This document shows, in pieces, positions 6,722-15,689 of a DNA stretch of 64,000 bases (position 1 is its first letter; each line of letters starts with the position of its first letter). The DNA lies in the NCBI RefSeq assembly GCF_019264375.1, contig NZ_JAHVAI010000011.1:1-64000 (forward strand), written 5' to 3'. The translations under genes and the position numbers were made by a program. This DNA comes from Sedimentimonas flavescens (GTDB taxonomy: Bacteria; Pseudomonadota; Alphaproteobacteria; Rhodobacterales; Rhodobacteraceae). Below the pieces are notes generated by a model, which ran no database searches, was not told where the DNA came from, and saw nothing but the letters and a program-made list of their open reading frames with translations.

Positions 6722-9472
6722 TTAGCTACCCGCTGACCACCAGCCACGGCGCTTGGGCTTGGGCGGACCGTCTTCGGCAACCGGCTCCGCCGAGGCGGCT
6801 TCAAGCTCAGCCATCGGGGCCTCCGGCAGTTCCACCGGCGCCTCGGCCGGGGCCTCCTGCGGCGCTTCGGGCAACTCGACAGGCGCCTCAACAGGAGCTT
6901 CGGCAGGCGGAGCGACCGGGGCCTCCGGCGGCTGCTCTACCGGTGCCTCTTGCGGCGCCGCGGGTTCCTCGGGCGTACCGGCCTCGACCGGGGCCACGGC
7001 TTTCTTGCGTGAGCGCGTGGGCTTCTTCGGAGCAGCCTCACCATCTGGCGTGGTCGCCTTGCTGCGCGAGCGGCTGGTCTTGGCAGGCGCCTCGCCATCC
7101 TCGGTCTTCTTGCGCGAACGCGAAGCGCGCTTCTTGGGCTCAGCATCTGCGACCGTCGCGGTTTCTGCAACGGGGGCCTCGACCACCGGATCGACAGCCG
7201 GCGGCTTCACGTCCTCCAACTCCGCCGCAGCGGCTGCGCGCGCAACGTCCTCGGCATCGCTGTCGTCGTCCGATGCGTCGTCCTCGTCGCCTTCTTCACC
7301 GACGTCCGATTCCTCGCCTGCCTCCGCGCTTGCGCCGTTGCCGTTCCTCTTTTTGCGACGACGGCGGCGCTTTTTCTTCCGCGGCTGCTCTTCGGTGTTG
7401 GCTTCGGGCTGCTCCGATGCAACCTCGGCCTCTTCCTCTTCGACCTCCTCGACCAGATCTGCCTCGTCGATCTCGGCCATCAGTTCAGCCGAGGCCGAGA
7501 CCACCGGGCTTTGCAGCTCGGGAACGATACGGGTCGCAGTCTTGAACTTCTCGATCGAGAAATCGGGGCTGACCAGCGACGGATCGGCCTCGATCCGCAC
7601 GGCCATGCCGTAGCGCGCCTCGATCCCGGCGATATGCTCGCGCTTGGCGTTCATCAGGTAGTTGGCAACGGCCACGGGGCAGCGCACCAGGACTTCGCGC
7701 GAGCGCTTGCGGGTGCCTTCTTCCTCAATGGCGCGCAGAACCTGAAGCGCAAGGCTGTCATCCGAACGGATGAGGCCCGTGCCATGGCAATGCGGACAGG
7801 GCTGCGTGGTCGATTCCAGCATCCCCGGGCGCAGGCGCTGACGGCTCATCTCCAGCAGGCCAAAGCCCGAGATGCGGCCCACCTGGATGCGCGCGCGATC
7901 GGTCTTGAGGCGCTCTTTGAGACGCTTCTCGACGGCCGCGTTATTCTTGCGCTCTTCCATGTCGATGAAGTCGATGACGATCAGGCCGGCAAGGTCGCGC
8001 AGACGCAGCTGGCGCGCCACCTCGTCGGCGGCCTCCAGGTTGGTCTTGAGCGCGGTCTCCTCGATCGAGCCCTCTTTCGTGGCCCGGCCCGAGTTGACGT
8101 CGATCGCCACCAGCGCCTCGGTCACGCCGATCACGATATAGCCGCCCGACTTGAGCTGCACGACCGGGTTAAACATCGAGCTGAGGTAGCTTTCGACCTG
8201 GTAGCGCGCGAACAGGGTCAGTTGCTCGTTGTAATGCTTCACGTTCTTGGCGTGGGACGGCATGATCATCTTCATGAAGTCCTTGGCCACGCGATAGCCG
8301 CGCTCGCCCTCGACCAGCACCTCGTCGATCTCTTTCGAGTAGAGATCGCGGATCGAGCGCTTGATCAGGTCGCCTTCCTCATAGATCGGCGCGGGCGCGA
8401 CCGACTTCATGGTCAGATCCCGGATCTGCTCCCACAGACGCATGAGGTATTCGTAGTCGCGGCGGATCTCGGTCTTGGTGCGCTGCGCGCCCGCGGTGCG
8501 GATGATCAGCCCGGCACCCTGCGGCACCTCCATCTCGCCCGCGATTTCCTTGAGCTTCTTGCGGTCAGCGGCATTGGTGATCTTGCGCGAGATGCCACCA
8601 CCGCGCGCGGTGTTGGGCATCAGCACGCAGTAGCGGCCGGCAAGGCTGAGGTAGGTGGTCAGGGCCGCGCCCTTGTTGCCACGCTCTTCCTTGACCACCT
8701 GCACCAGCATGATCTGGCGCACCTTGATAACTTCCTGGATCTTGTAGCGGCGCGCACGCGGCTTGCGCGGGGCGCGGATCTCTTCCTGCACATCCTCTTC
8801 CGCGACGGACTCGATCTCATCGTCGGTCGGGTGGACGTGGTGGTCGTGATCGTGCACCTCCTCGTCAGAGGCGTCGTCCGCCTCGTCGGCGGCTTCCTGC
8901 GGCTCGACGGCCTCTGGCTCGATCACAGGCTCCACTGCGTCATCTGCCACGATCGGCTCTTGCGCCTCGGCGACATCGGCCTCGACCGCTTCGATCACCG
9001 GTTCCTCGACAGCGCCTTCGGGGGCCGCATCGCCCTCCAGATCGACCACGGCCATGCCCGGAATATCTTCCGAGCGCACGACCGCATCGGTTTCAGCTGC
9101 CTTCTCGGCTTTCGCCGCACCGCTGCGCGGACGGCGCGAACGGCGCGGACTGCGGCTACGCTCCTCGGCCTCTTCGGCCTCAGCGGCAAGCCGCTCTTCC
9201 TCAAGCAATGCCTGACGGTCGGCCACCGGGATCTGGTAGTAATCGGGGTGAATTTCCGCGAAGGCGAGGAAGCCGTGGCGGTTCCCGCCATAATCGACAA
9301 AAGCGGCCTGGAGCGAAGGCTCCACCCGCGTTACTTTTGCCAGATAAATGTTCCCGGCCAGCTGCCGTTTGTTGATGGTTTCAAAGTCGAACTCCTCGAC
9401 CTTGTTGCCGTCCACCACCACCACGCGGGTTTCTTCCGCATGTGTGGCATCGATAAGCATCTTCTTTGCCAT
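6722..9472 (-). CDS. rne: ribonuclease E/G
   Basis: A 916-residue endoribonuclease, the scaffold of the RNA degradosome. The S1 domain begins near residue 36 (GNIYLAKVTRVEPSLQAAFVDYG), is interrupted by a charged insertion (about 91-240, Glu/Asp/Ala-rich with a His cluster near 207-214), and resumes at YKIQEVIKVRQIMLVQV. The catalytic magnesium ligands are D458 (VAIDVNSG) and D501 (IVIDFIDME). The zinc-link is CPHC at 559-562. After about residue 690 the protein is low-complexity: an acidic run, a basic RKKKRRRRRKK block (likely RNA binding), Pro/Ala/Glu repeats with VELPEAP twice, and an end rich in Trp and Lys/Arg. An S1 insertion is known in alphaproteobacterial RNase E. The start at 9472 matches MAKKMLIDATHAEETR of homologues. 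Confidence 0.96.
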   Translation of the reverse strand: MAKKMLIDATHAEETRVVVVDGNKVEEFDFETINKRQLAGNIYLAKVTRVEPSLQAAFVDYGGNRHGFLAFAEIHPDYYQIPVADRQALLEEERLAAEAEEAEERSRSPRRSRRPRSGAAKAEKAAETDAVVRSEDIPGMAVVDLEGDAAPEGAVEEPVIEAVEADVAEAQEPIVADDAVEPVIEPEAVEPQEAADEADDASDEEVHDHDHHVHPTDDEIESVAEEDVQEEIRAPRKPRARRYKIQEVIKVRQIMLVQVVKEERGNKGAALTTYLSLAGRYCVLMPNTARGGGISRKITNAADRKKLKEIAGEMEVPQGAGLIIRTAGAQRTKTEIRRDYEYLMRLWEQIRDLTMKSVAPAPIYEEGDLIKRSIRDLYSKEIDEVLVEGERGYRVAKDFMKMIMPSHAKNVKHYNEQLTLFARYQVESYLSSMFNPVVQLKSGGYIVIGVTEALVAIDVNSGRATKEGSIEETALKTNLEAADEVARQLRLRDLAGLIVIDFIDMEERKNNAAVEKRLKERLKTDRARIQVGRISGFGLLEMSRQRLRPGMLESTTQPCPHCHGTGLIRSDDSLALQVLRAIEEEGTRKRSREVLVRCPVAVANYLMNAKREHIAGIEARYGMAVRIEADPSLVSPDFSIEKFKTATRIVPELQSPVVSASAELMAEIDEADLVEEVEEEEAEVASEQPEANTEEQPRKKKRRRRRKKRNGNGASAEAGEESDVGEEGDEDDASDDDSDAEDVARAAAAAELEDVKPPAVDPVVEAPVAETATVADAEPKKRASRSRKKTEDGEAPAKTSRSRSKATTPDGEAAPKKPTRSRKKAVAPVEAGTPEEPAAPQEAPVEQPPEAPVAPPAEAPVEAPVELPEAPQEAPAEAPVELPEAPMAELEAASAEPVAEDGPPKPKRRGWWSAGS

Positions 9473-10039
9473 TAATCCTGTTTCCGCACGCTGATCGGCG
9501 CCTTGTCCTTGCGGGCAAGACGCGTTCAACGTGGTTTTTGTTTGAGGCGAGTGCGTCCGAGACCATGCAGGGGCGGGCGCCCAAGGGGCTGCCCGTCCTC
9601 ACCTGCTCTGTGCCTGCACGCGTCATCGCGGTTCTTCCCAAGCGCGGACCTCAGGCCCGTCACCCAACTGAAACCCCAGGCTTTTCAAGGCCTTTGGGCA
9701 TGACTACGACCTTGCGGCCAATCGGTTGACCCGGAAACAGGCTCGGCTGTGCGATACCTTCGAAACCGGAAATCAGCGAATTCCGTGGGCGAGAACGTCG
9801 CAAAACGTGCGTCTCACCGACATATTTCGGACAATAGCCTCGGCGCGCGACCAAAGACAATCGCTTTTTCGTCAGACCTGCATGCCCATTCCCGCCCGGT
9901 GAAGGGGGCTCCGCCCCCGCGCTCGCGCGCTCCCCCGGGATATTTTCACCACATTGAAGGTGATCGAGCCCCCTCAACGCGGTGAAAATATCCCGGGGGT
10001 GAGGCCCGCAGGGCCGAGGGGGCAGCGCCCCCTCCTGCG
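9473..10039. other. 567-base intergenic region (rne leader side plus repeats)
   Basis: No convincing gene was found here; the open frames are short, arginine/proline-rich and unlike any known family. The part next to rne probably holds its promoter and a long leader, since rne is autoregulated through its leader in other bacteria. A TTGACC near 9726 with a weak -10 about 18 bases later (+ strand) could drive a small RNA, but this is only a guess. The 9900-10035 end is filled by the GC-rich inverted repeat. Confidence 0.45.
9900..10035. repeat. GC-rich intergenic repeat, inverted pair (second locus)
   Basis: Two facing copies of the unit seen at 5474-5609, each with a GGGGGCNNNGCCCCC-type hairpin, a second stem and a CCCGGGATATTT core, are separated by about 50 bases. 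It lies just beyond the 3' end of the leftward response-regulator gene and may end its transcription. Confidence 0.75.
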
Positions 10040-11365
10040 TCAGATGTAATCCTGGCGCTGCAGGCCGTATTTCGCCATCTTCTCGTTCAGGGTCCGGCGC
10101 GGCAGGCACAGTTCCTCCATCACCGCAGAAATCGAACCCTTGTGGCGCCGCATCGTATTGTCGATCAGCATTTTCTCGAAGCTCTCGACATATTCCTTCA
10201 GCGGCTTGCCCTCGGTCGTCATGGCGGGACCAGCGTCTTCGTTCTCCGCCATCAAGAGCGAAGCGATCGAGCCCGTTCCCCGGCGCGATTGCAGCACGGC
10301 GCGCTCGGCCACGTTGATCAACTGCCGCACGTTCCCCGGCCAGGGCGCTTGCAGAAGCTGCGCCGCCTCCTGGGCCGTGACTTCGGGCGCATCGCAGCCG
10401 TATTCCTCGGCGAATTGTTCCGAGAGCCGGTTGAACAGGGTCAGGATATCCTCGCCGCGCGCGCGCAGCGGCGGCAGAGTGATCTTGAGTGCGGCAAGGC
10501 GGAAGAACAGGTCGGGCCGCAGCGCATCCTCAAGCGTGCGCCCTTCGCCATGCGCATTGCAAATAGCGATGATACGGGTTTCCGCAGGCGTCCCCTGATC
10601 GCTGATGAATTGCAGCAGACGCGCCTGAAGGGCCGAGGACAGCGCCTCGACATCCTCTAGCACCAGGGTGCCGCCGCGCGCTTCCTCGACCAGCGGCAGG
10701 CCATCTTCGACCGGGCCGAAGAGGCGTGCGGCCAGAACGTCCTCGGTATAGGCCGCGCAGCTCACGACCACGAATTTCTTGCCCGCGCGCGGCCCGGTGG
10801 CGTGGAGCGCATGGGCGACCAGCGTCTTGCCCGTTCCCGTCTCGCCGTCGATCAAAACGTGCCCGTCCGCCTGGCTCAGGTCGAGGATATCCTCGCGCAG
10901 CCGCTCCATCGGAGCCGAGGTGCCGATCAGCTTGCCCATCACCTGACTGCCCTCAGCCAGATCGCGCCGCAACGCGCGGCTGTCGAGCGTCATACGCCGC
11001 ATCTGCGTGGCGCGTTTGGCCAGTTCCGTCATCCGGTCCGGGTTGAAGGGCTTCTCCATGAAGTCCATCGCGCCCAAACGCATCGCCTCGACCGCCATGG
11101 GCACATCGCCATGCCCGGTGATCATGATCACCGGCAGGCCCGAGTCGATGCCCATCAGGCGCTTGAGGAATGCCATTCCGTCCATCCCCGGCATACGGAT
11201 ATCCGAGATCACGACGCCCGGCCAATCCGCACCGATCACCTTCAGCGCATCTTCCGCACAGGCGTAGGTTTCGGTATCGAACCCCGACAACGCAAGCCAC
11301 TGGCTGACCGACTGGCGCATGTCCTCTTCGTCATCGACGATCGCCACTTTCATCATCCGTGCCAT
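10040..11365 (-). CDS. DctD-like NtrC-family response regulator lacking the GAFTGA loop
   Basis: A 441-residue regulator. The receiver domain (1-120) has acidic D11-E13 and phospho-acceptor D55. The AAA+ domain has an intact Walker A (GETGTGKT, 174-181) and arginine-finger region (RPDLFFRL). A Fis-type helix-turn-helix is at the C terminus (KGSISAVMEELCLPRRTLNEKM). Between LFG (about 215-217) and GGTLVLEDVEAL (231-242) some ten residues are missing compared with DctD, including the GAFTGA sigma54-contact motif, and the Walker B acidic pair is altered (LEDVE). It therefore probably cannot remodel sigma54 polymerase and may act with sigma70, as reported for Rhodobacter capsulatus NtrC. It starts 3 bases after the dctB-like kinase gene and is presumably phosphorylated by it. 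Confidence 0.88.
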   Translation of the reverse strand: MARMMKVAIVDDEEDMRQSVSQWLALSGFDTETYACAEDALKVIGADWPGVVISDIRMPGMDGMAFLKRLMGIDSGLPVIMITGHGDVPMAVEAMRLGAMDFMEKPFNPDRMTELAKRATQMRRMTLDSRALRRDLAEGSQVMGKLIGTSAPMERLREDILDLSQADGHVLIDGETGTGKTLVAHALHATGPRAGKKFVVVSCAAYTEDVLAARLFGPVEDGLPLVEEARGGTLVLEDVEALSSALQARLLQFISDQGTPAETRIIAICNAHGEGRTLEDALRPDLFFRLAALKITLPPLRARGEDILTLFNRLSEQFAEEYGCDAPEVTAQEAAQLLQAPWPGNVRQLINVAERAVLQSRRGTGSIASLLMAENEDAGPAMTTEGKPLKEYVESFEKMLIDNTMRRHKGSISAVMEELCLPRRTLNEKMAKYGLQRQDYI

Positions 11366-11368
11366 GCT

Positions 11369-13171
11369 TTACTCCGCAGCCTCCGCGCCATCCGGCGCAG
11401 TCTTCAGTTTCGCTTCCGACAGGAGCGGCAGCTGCATCTCGAATACAGCTCCGCCGCCCTCGGCATTATGAGCGGTCAGACGACCGCCAAAATCGCTTAC
11501 GATCGAGGAAGAGATCGCAAGGCCAAGGCCCGTCCCCTCCCCCGGTTTCTTGGTGGTCCAGAACGGCTCGAACAACTTTTCCAGATCGCTCAGCCCAGGA
11601 CCATTGTCACGCACGCTCAACACGGCGGTCTCACCCGCAGCCAGGATCAGCTCGATCTGCGGATCGGCCACGGTTTTCGTGGCATCGAGCGCATTGCGCA
11701 GCAGGTTGATGATAACCTGCTCCAGCCGAATCCGGTCTGCCAGCACCATCACCGGCTCGCGCGTCATGGTGCGGGTAATGCGCACCGTACGCGCCCTCAA
11801 CTGCGGCTCCATCATCGCCAGCGCCGAGCTGATCGCCGCGCGCAGATCTACCGGTTCGAAGGCCTCGCCGCCCTTGCGCGCGTAGGACTTGAGCTGACGT
11901 GTAATCGCGCCCATCCGATCGATCAGATCGTCGATGCGCTGGAACGAGCTTAGCGCCTCTTCGCTGCGATTGCGCTGCAGCAGCAGGCGCGCGCCTGCAA
12001 GATAGGTCTTCATCGCCGCCAACGGCTGGTTCAATTCGTGGCTGACCGCCGCCGACATCTCGCCCAAGGCCGCCAGCTTTGAGGATTGCGCCAGCGTCTG
12101 CTCGGCCACCGCCAGATCCTTCTGCACCCGCTCGCGTTCTGCAATCTCGCGCGAGAGCCGCGCGTTCAGCGCGCGCAACTCGGCCGACTCGCGCCGGTAG
12201 CGCGCAGATTGAACACGCGCGCGCCGCGATAGCCAGTAGAAAGCGAGCGCCAGAAAGATCGCAAAGCCCATGATCTCCAGCGCCAGCACCGCGTTCACGC
12301 GCTCGCGCACCGACTCGTAGCTGGTGAAGGCGGTCATGCGCCAGCCGCGGAACGGAATGCGCGTCTCGGTGCGCATCACCGCCTGACCGCGCAGATAGGC
12401 ATCGGGAGCCTCGTTCGCCCAGTCCGCCGTCGCCTGAAGCGCGCGCTGGATCGCGGTCGGCGCGTCGCGGCGCGCCAGCGCCTCGCTCATGGTCAGCCCG
12501 CGCCACTTCGGCTCGGTCGTCAGGATGATGCGCCCCTCGCTGTCGGTCACTGCAACGGCGTCCGAGATTCCAGCCCAGGCACGCTCGAACTTGGACAGCT
12601 CTGCCTCGACGACGATCACCCCCACCACGCGCCCGTCGGCCACCAGCGCGCGGGAATAGTTGAACTCGGTCCCCCCGGTTTCGCGGGCGGTCGCGGTAAA
12701 GATCGTCTCGCGCGAGCGCAACCCCTCTACGAAGAACGGCGCGGTGGAATAACTCGTTCCGATCAGATGCCGGTTGGTCGAGGCAACGGTGCGTCCGCTC
12801 GCATCCAGCAACCGGATCGAGGCCGCCGCGACATCCTGCTTGGCGGAAATCAGCGTCGCCGATGTCTTCGAGTAATCCAGGGACTCAAGCGCATTCGTCA
12901 GCCCCGGATCGCGCGCCAAAAGCAGCGGCACGACCGAGGTGCGCTGCAACTCCGAGATGATATTACCCGTGTACAGCGCCAGGCGCAGTTCCGTGCGCAC
13001 CCGCGTTGTCTCAGAGAAACGATCGGTCAGCCACAGATTGGTCGCCCACATCGCGCCCACACAGAGCGCGACAATCAGCACCCCGACGATACGGGTCACC
13101 ACACGCCCGCCGCGCTGTGCGGCGGGGTCGGTCGATTGATTTTGATCTGGAACGCGCGGGGTTACGGCCAT
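11369..13171 (-). CDS. DctB-like sensor histidine kinase
   Basis: A 600-residue membrane kinase. TM1 is near residues 27-49, a periplasmic double-PAS-like sensor spans about 50-295, and TM2 is near 296-315. A coiled coil follows, then the phospho-acceptor H378 ([16 protein letters not shown]), the N box (NLLRNALDA) and G boxes ([15 protein letters not shown]). This layout is that of DctB, which senses C4-dicarboxylates and phosphorylates DctD. The ligand here is inferred only by homology, and no dicarboxylate permease gene is adjacent. It is operonic with the regulator gene downstream. Confidence 0.88.
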   Translation of the reverse strand: MAVTPRVPDQNQSTDPAAQRGGRVVTRIVGVLIVALCVGAMWATNLWLTDRFSETTRVRTELRLALYTGNIISELQRTSVVPLLLARDPGLTNALESLDYSKTSATLISAKQDVAAASIRLLDASGRTVASTNRHLIGTSYSTAPFFVEGLRSRETIFTATARETGGTEFNYSRALVADGRVVGVIVVEAELSKFERAWAGISDAVAVTDSEGRIILTTEPKWRGLTMSEALARRDAPTAIQRALQATADWANEAPDAYLRGQAVMRTETRIPFRGWRMTAFTSYESVRERVNAVLALEIMGFAIFLALAFYWLSRRARVQSARYRRESAELRALNARLSREIAERERVQKDLAVAEQTLAQSSKLAALGEMSAAVSHELNQPLAAMKTYLAGARLLLQRNRSEEALSSFQRIDDLIDRMGAITRQLKSYARKGGEAFEPVDLRAAISSALAMMEPQLRARTVRITRTMTREPVMVLADRIRLEQVIINLLRNALDATKTVADPQIELILAAGETAVLSVRDNGPGLSDLEKLFEPFWTTKKPGEGTGLGLAISSSIVSDFGGRLTAHNAEGGGAVFEMQLPLLSEAKLKTAPDGAEAAE

Positions 13172-13216
13172 GCCGCGAATTTAGGTTAGCCCCGCCCCCC
13201 CGGCAAGGCTAAGACC

Positions 13217-13885
13217 TCAGGCCTGCGCCAGCATCCCGCTCAACGCGCGGAAAAGCGCCGCCCCGTCGGTGCCACCCTGCGTCGGGTCCACCGCGCGCTC
13301 GGGATGCGGCATCATGCCCAGCACCCGGCGGTTCGCGCTCAGCACACCCGCGATATCATCGACCGAGCCATTGGGGTTCTGCGCATAGCGGAAGGCCACG
13401 CGGTCCTCGCCCTGCAGCGCCTTCAGCCCCTCGGCGTCGATCGTGTAATTGCCGTCATGATGCGCAACCGGGAAAACCACCTCGGCACCCTTCGCATAGG
13501 GCGCGGTAAAGGCACTGTCCGTTGTCGCAACTTTCAGCGTCACCGGCTTGCACACGAACTTGAGCGAGGCATTGCGCATCAGCGCACCCGGCAGCAGTCC
13601 CATCTCGGTCAGCACCTGGAAGCCGTTGCAGATCCCGATGACGTAACCGCCCCGGGCCGCGAAATCCACGACCGCCTGCCCGATGGGCGAGCGCGAGGCA
13701 ATCGCGCCGCAGCGCAGGTAGTCGCCATAGGAAAACCCGCCCGGCACCCCGATCACATCGACGCCCGAGGGCAACACGGTGTCCTTATGCCAGACCCGTA
13801 CGACCTCCGCGCCAGCCTTGGCAAAGGCATCGGCCAGATCGCGGTCGCAGTTCGACCCGGGGAAGGTGATGATGGCGGCTTTCAT
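13217..13885 (-). CDS. purQ: phosphoribosylformylglycinamidine synthase subunit PurQ
   Basis: The glutaminase subunit of the three-part FGAM synthase (222 residues), which releases ammonia from glutamine for the fourth step of purine synthesis. The class I amidotransferase nucleophile is C86 in [12 protein letters not shown], and His and Glu of the triad lie in MMPHPERA near the C terminus. The start [16 protein letters not shown] at 13885 matches the family. It lies downstream of purS with a short repeat between them. The PurL subunit is not in this window. Confidence 0.96.
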   Translation of the reverse strand: MKAAIITFPGSNCDRDLADAFAKAGAEVVRVWHKDTVLPSGVDVIGVPGGFSYGDYLRCGAIASRSPIGQAVVDFAARGGYVIGICNGFQVLTEMGLLPGALMRNASLKFVCKPVTLKVATTDSAFTAPYAKGAEVVFPVAHHDGNYTIDAEGLKALQGEDRVAFRYAQNPNGSVDDIAGVLSANRRVLGMMPHPERAVDPTQGGTDGAALFRALSGMLAQA

Positions 13886-13906
13886 CGCAAGGGCTCCTGC
13901 ATTCAA

Positions 13907-13957
13907 CGTGGTCGAAATATCCCGGGGGTCCGGGGGCAGCGCCCCCGACCTTGCCCT
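13907..13957. repeat. short copy of the GC-rich intergenic repeat
   Basis: A single unit with the GAAATATCCCGGGGGT core followed by a GGGGGCAGCGCCCCC hairpin lies between purQ and purS. It interrupts an otherwise tight operon and could reduce or process the purS-purQ message. Confidence 0.65.
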
Positions 13958-14196
13958 CAGGCGATCTCGATCGTGTATTTCTCGATCACGGTATTGGCGA
14001 GCAGCTTCTCGCACATCGCCTTGACCTCGGCTTCGGCGGCGGTCTTGTCGGTCGCGGCCAGGTCCAGTTCGATCACCTTGCCCTGACGGACGGCCTCAAC
14101 CCCCGAGAACCCGAGGTGCCCGAGCGCGTGGCGCACGGCCTCGCCTTGCGGGTCCAGAACCCCATCCTTCAGCATCACATGAACGCGGGCTTTCAT
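13957..14196 (-). CDS. purS: phosphoribosylformylglycinamidine synthase subunit PurS
   Basis: A 79-residue structural subunit that bridges PurQ and PurL in the FGAM synthase complex. It begins [30 protein letters not shown] and contains the typical [11 protein letters not shown] strand. It is about 13 bases downstream of purC and upstream of purQ, a common alphaproteobacterial order. Confidence 0.95.
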   Translation of the reverse strand: MKARVHVMLKDGVLDPQGEAVRHALGHLGFSGVEAVRQGKVIELDLAATDKTAAEAEVKAMCEKLLANTVIEKYTIEIA

Positions 14197-14209
14197 CGCG
14201 GGCGGCTCC

Positions 14210-14971
14210 TCAGTTGATCAGGGTCGGCTTGATATTGGTGGCGTTGGTCGGCAGAACGCCCAGACGGCGCGCGACCTCGGAATAGGCATCCGTCAGCGAA
14301 CCCAGATCCCGGCGGAACACGTCCTTGTCGAGCTTCTGGTTCGTCTTGATGTCCCACAGGCGGCAGCTGTCGGGGCTGATCTCGTCGGCGACGATGAGGC
14401 GCATGAAATCGCCATCCCACACCCGGCCGATCTCGATCTTGAAGTCGATCAGCTTGATGCCGACACCATAGAACACGCCCGACAGGAAGTCGTTCACGCG
14501 CAGCGCAAGGCTGACGATATCATCGAGATCCTGCTGATTGGCCCAACCGAAGGCGATGATATATTCCTCGGGCACCAGCGGATCGCCAAGCGCGTCGTTC
14601 TTGTAGCTGTATTCCACGATCGGACGCGGCAGCGGCGTGCCCTCTTCCAGACCCAGACGCTTCGAGATCGACCCGGCCGCGAAGTTGCGCACGATCACCT
14701 CGAGCGGCACGATCTCGACCTGGCGGATCAGCTGCTCGCGCATGTTCAGACGACGGATGAAATGGTTCGGCACGCCGATATTGGTCAGCCCGGTCATGAA
14801 GTATTCGGACAGGCGGTTGTTCAGCACACCCTTGCCTTCGATGGTCGCCTTCTTTTGCGCATTGAAAGCGGTCGCATCGTCCTTGAAGTACTGAACCAGG
14901 GTTCCCGGCTCCGGGCCTTCATAGAGAACCTTTGCTTTGCCTTCGTAAATCTTCTTGCGCCGGGGTGCCAT
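14210..14971 (-). CDS. purC: phosphoribosylaminoimidazole-succinocarboxamide synthase (SAICAR synthase)
   Basis: A 253-residue enzyme that joins CAIR and aspartate with ATP in purine synthesis. It shows the family start [14 protein letters not shown], the nucleotide-binding [17 protein letters not shown] region, [14 protein letters not shown], and the DFKIEIGR and [12 protein letters not shown] motifs. The Met at 14971 follows GGAGAGC. It is first in the purC-purS-purQ operon. Confidence 0.97.
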   Translation of the reverse strand: MAPRRKKIYEGKAKVLYEGPEPGTLVQYFKDDATAFNAQKKATIEGKGVLNNRLSEYFMTGLTNIGVPNHFIRRLNMREQLIRQVEIVPLEVIVRNFAAGSISKRLGLEEGTPLPRPIVEYSYKNDALGDPLVPEEYIIAFGWANQQDLDDIVSLALRVNDFLSGVFYGVGIKLIDFKIEIGRVWDGDFMRLIVADEISPDSCRLWDIKTNQKLDKDVFRRDLGSLTDAYSEVARRLGVLPTNATNIKPTLIN

Positions 14972-15195
14972 GTGCTCTCCGTTTCGGATCGGGCCCCAAT
15001 CGGCGGTAGCCGGTGGATCGGGGCAAGGGGCGGGCGCTTGGGCCCTTTCGGCCCCTATAGGACAAGGCGATGCGCCCCGCAAGACAAAGGGGCGTGCGCA
15101 AAGCGGTTAAACTTCTGCGAATGACCCTTGCAGTGGCCCCGTCTGGCGGGCATATGAAAGATAAGAGGAGCCTTGTAAAAGGGGGAGGAAGACCG

Positions 15196-15498
15196 ATGAC
15201 GACTTTCGACGATCGCGAACACGCCTTTGAAAGCAAATTCGCCTATGACGCGGAGAAGCAGTTCAAAGCCGAGGCCCGCTGCACCAAACTGCTTGCAAAC
15301 TGGGCCGCAGCCCTTCTTGGCAAGGACGTTGAGGCCTATACCAGCGAGCTGATCGCAGCCGATTTCGAAGAAGCCGGTCAGGACGATGTCTTCCGCAAGC
15401 TCGTCGCCGATCTGGCCGGACAGGCCGACGAGGCGACCATCCGCGCCAAGATGGCGGAGTGCATGGCCGAGGCCAAGGCGCAGATCGACGCTGGCTGA
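15196..15498 (+). CDS. DUF1476 protein, F1-ATPase inhibitory zeta subunit
   Basis: A 100-residue helical protein matching the alphaproteobacterial zeta subunit, which binds F1-ATPase and blocks ATP hydrolysis (first described in Paracoccus denitrificans). The N-terminal segment MTTFDDREHAFESKFAYDAEKQFKAEARCTKLLANWAA is highly characteristic, and the N terminus is the inhibitory part. The start at 15196 has GGAGGAA upstream. It is a single-gene unit with its own terminator, divergent from purC. Confidence 0.9.
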   Translation: MTTFDDREHAFESKFAYDAEKQFKAEARCTKLLANWAAALLGKDVEAYTSELIAADFEEAGQDDVFRKLVADLAGQADEATIRAKMAECMAEAKAQIDAG

Positions 15499-15524
15499 TT
15501 GCCTTCGGATCAGAATATCCAGAA

Positions 15525-15553
15525 CCCCCGCTGCGCGCAGCGGGGGTTTTTCT
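15525..15553 (+). terminator. rho-independent terminator after the zeta-subunit gene
   Basis: A perfect palindromic stem (CCCCCGCTGC paired with GCAGCGGGGG, 15525-15546) is followed at once by TTTTTCTTT. It is the strongest intrinsic terminator in this part of the window. Confidence 0.9.
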
Positions 15554-15689
15554 TTGCCCTTCCCGAAAGAGTTGCGCGCGCCTCATCATCTTCTTGAAGA
15601 GAACGAATTTGCCAAAAGCGGCCAAAGATGGCAGGAGGGGCGCCAACCGCCGCCCCCCGCGGCGCAGATGGATTCCGAAAGGCCACCCG

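Noticed and set aside
7511-9475. Long open frame (654 codons) on the plus strand opposite rne
   Set aside because: It mirrors the rne coding frame in GC-rich DNA, is very rich in Arg/Leu/His/Asp and matches no family; rne is unmistakable on the other strand.
9749-9985. 78-codon frame in the rne-dctD gap
   Set aside because: It runs into the GC-rich repeat and has no ribosome site or family match.
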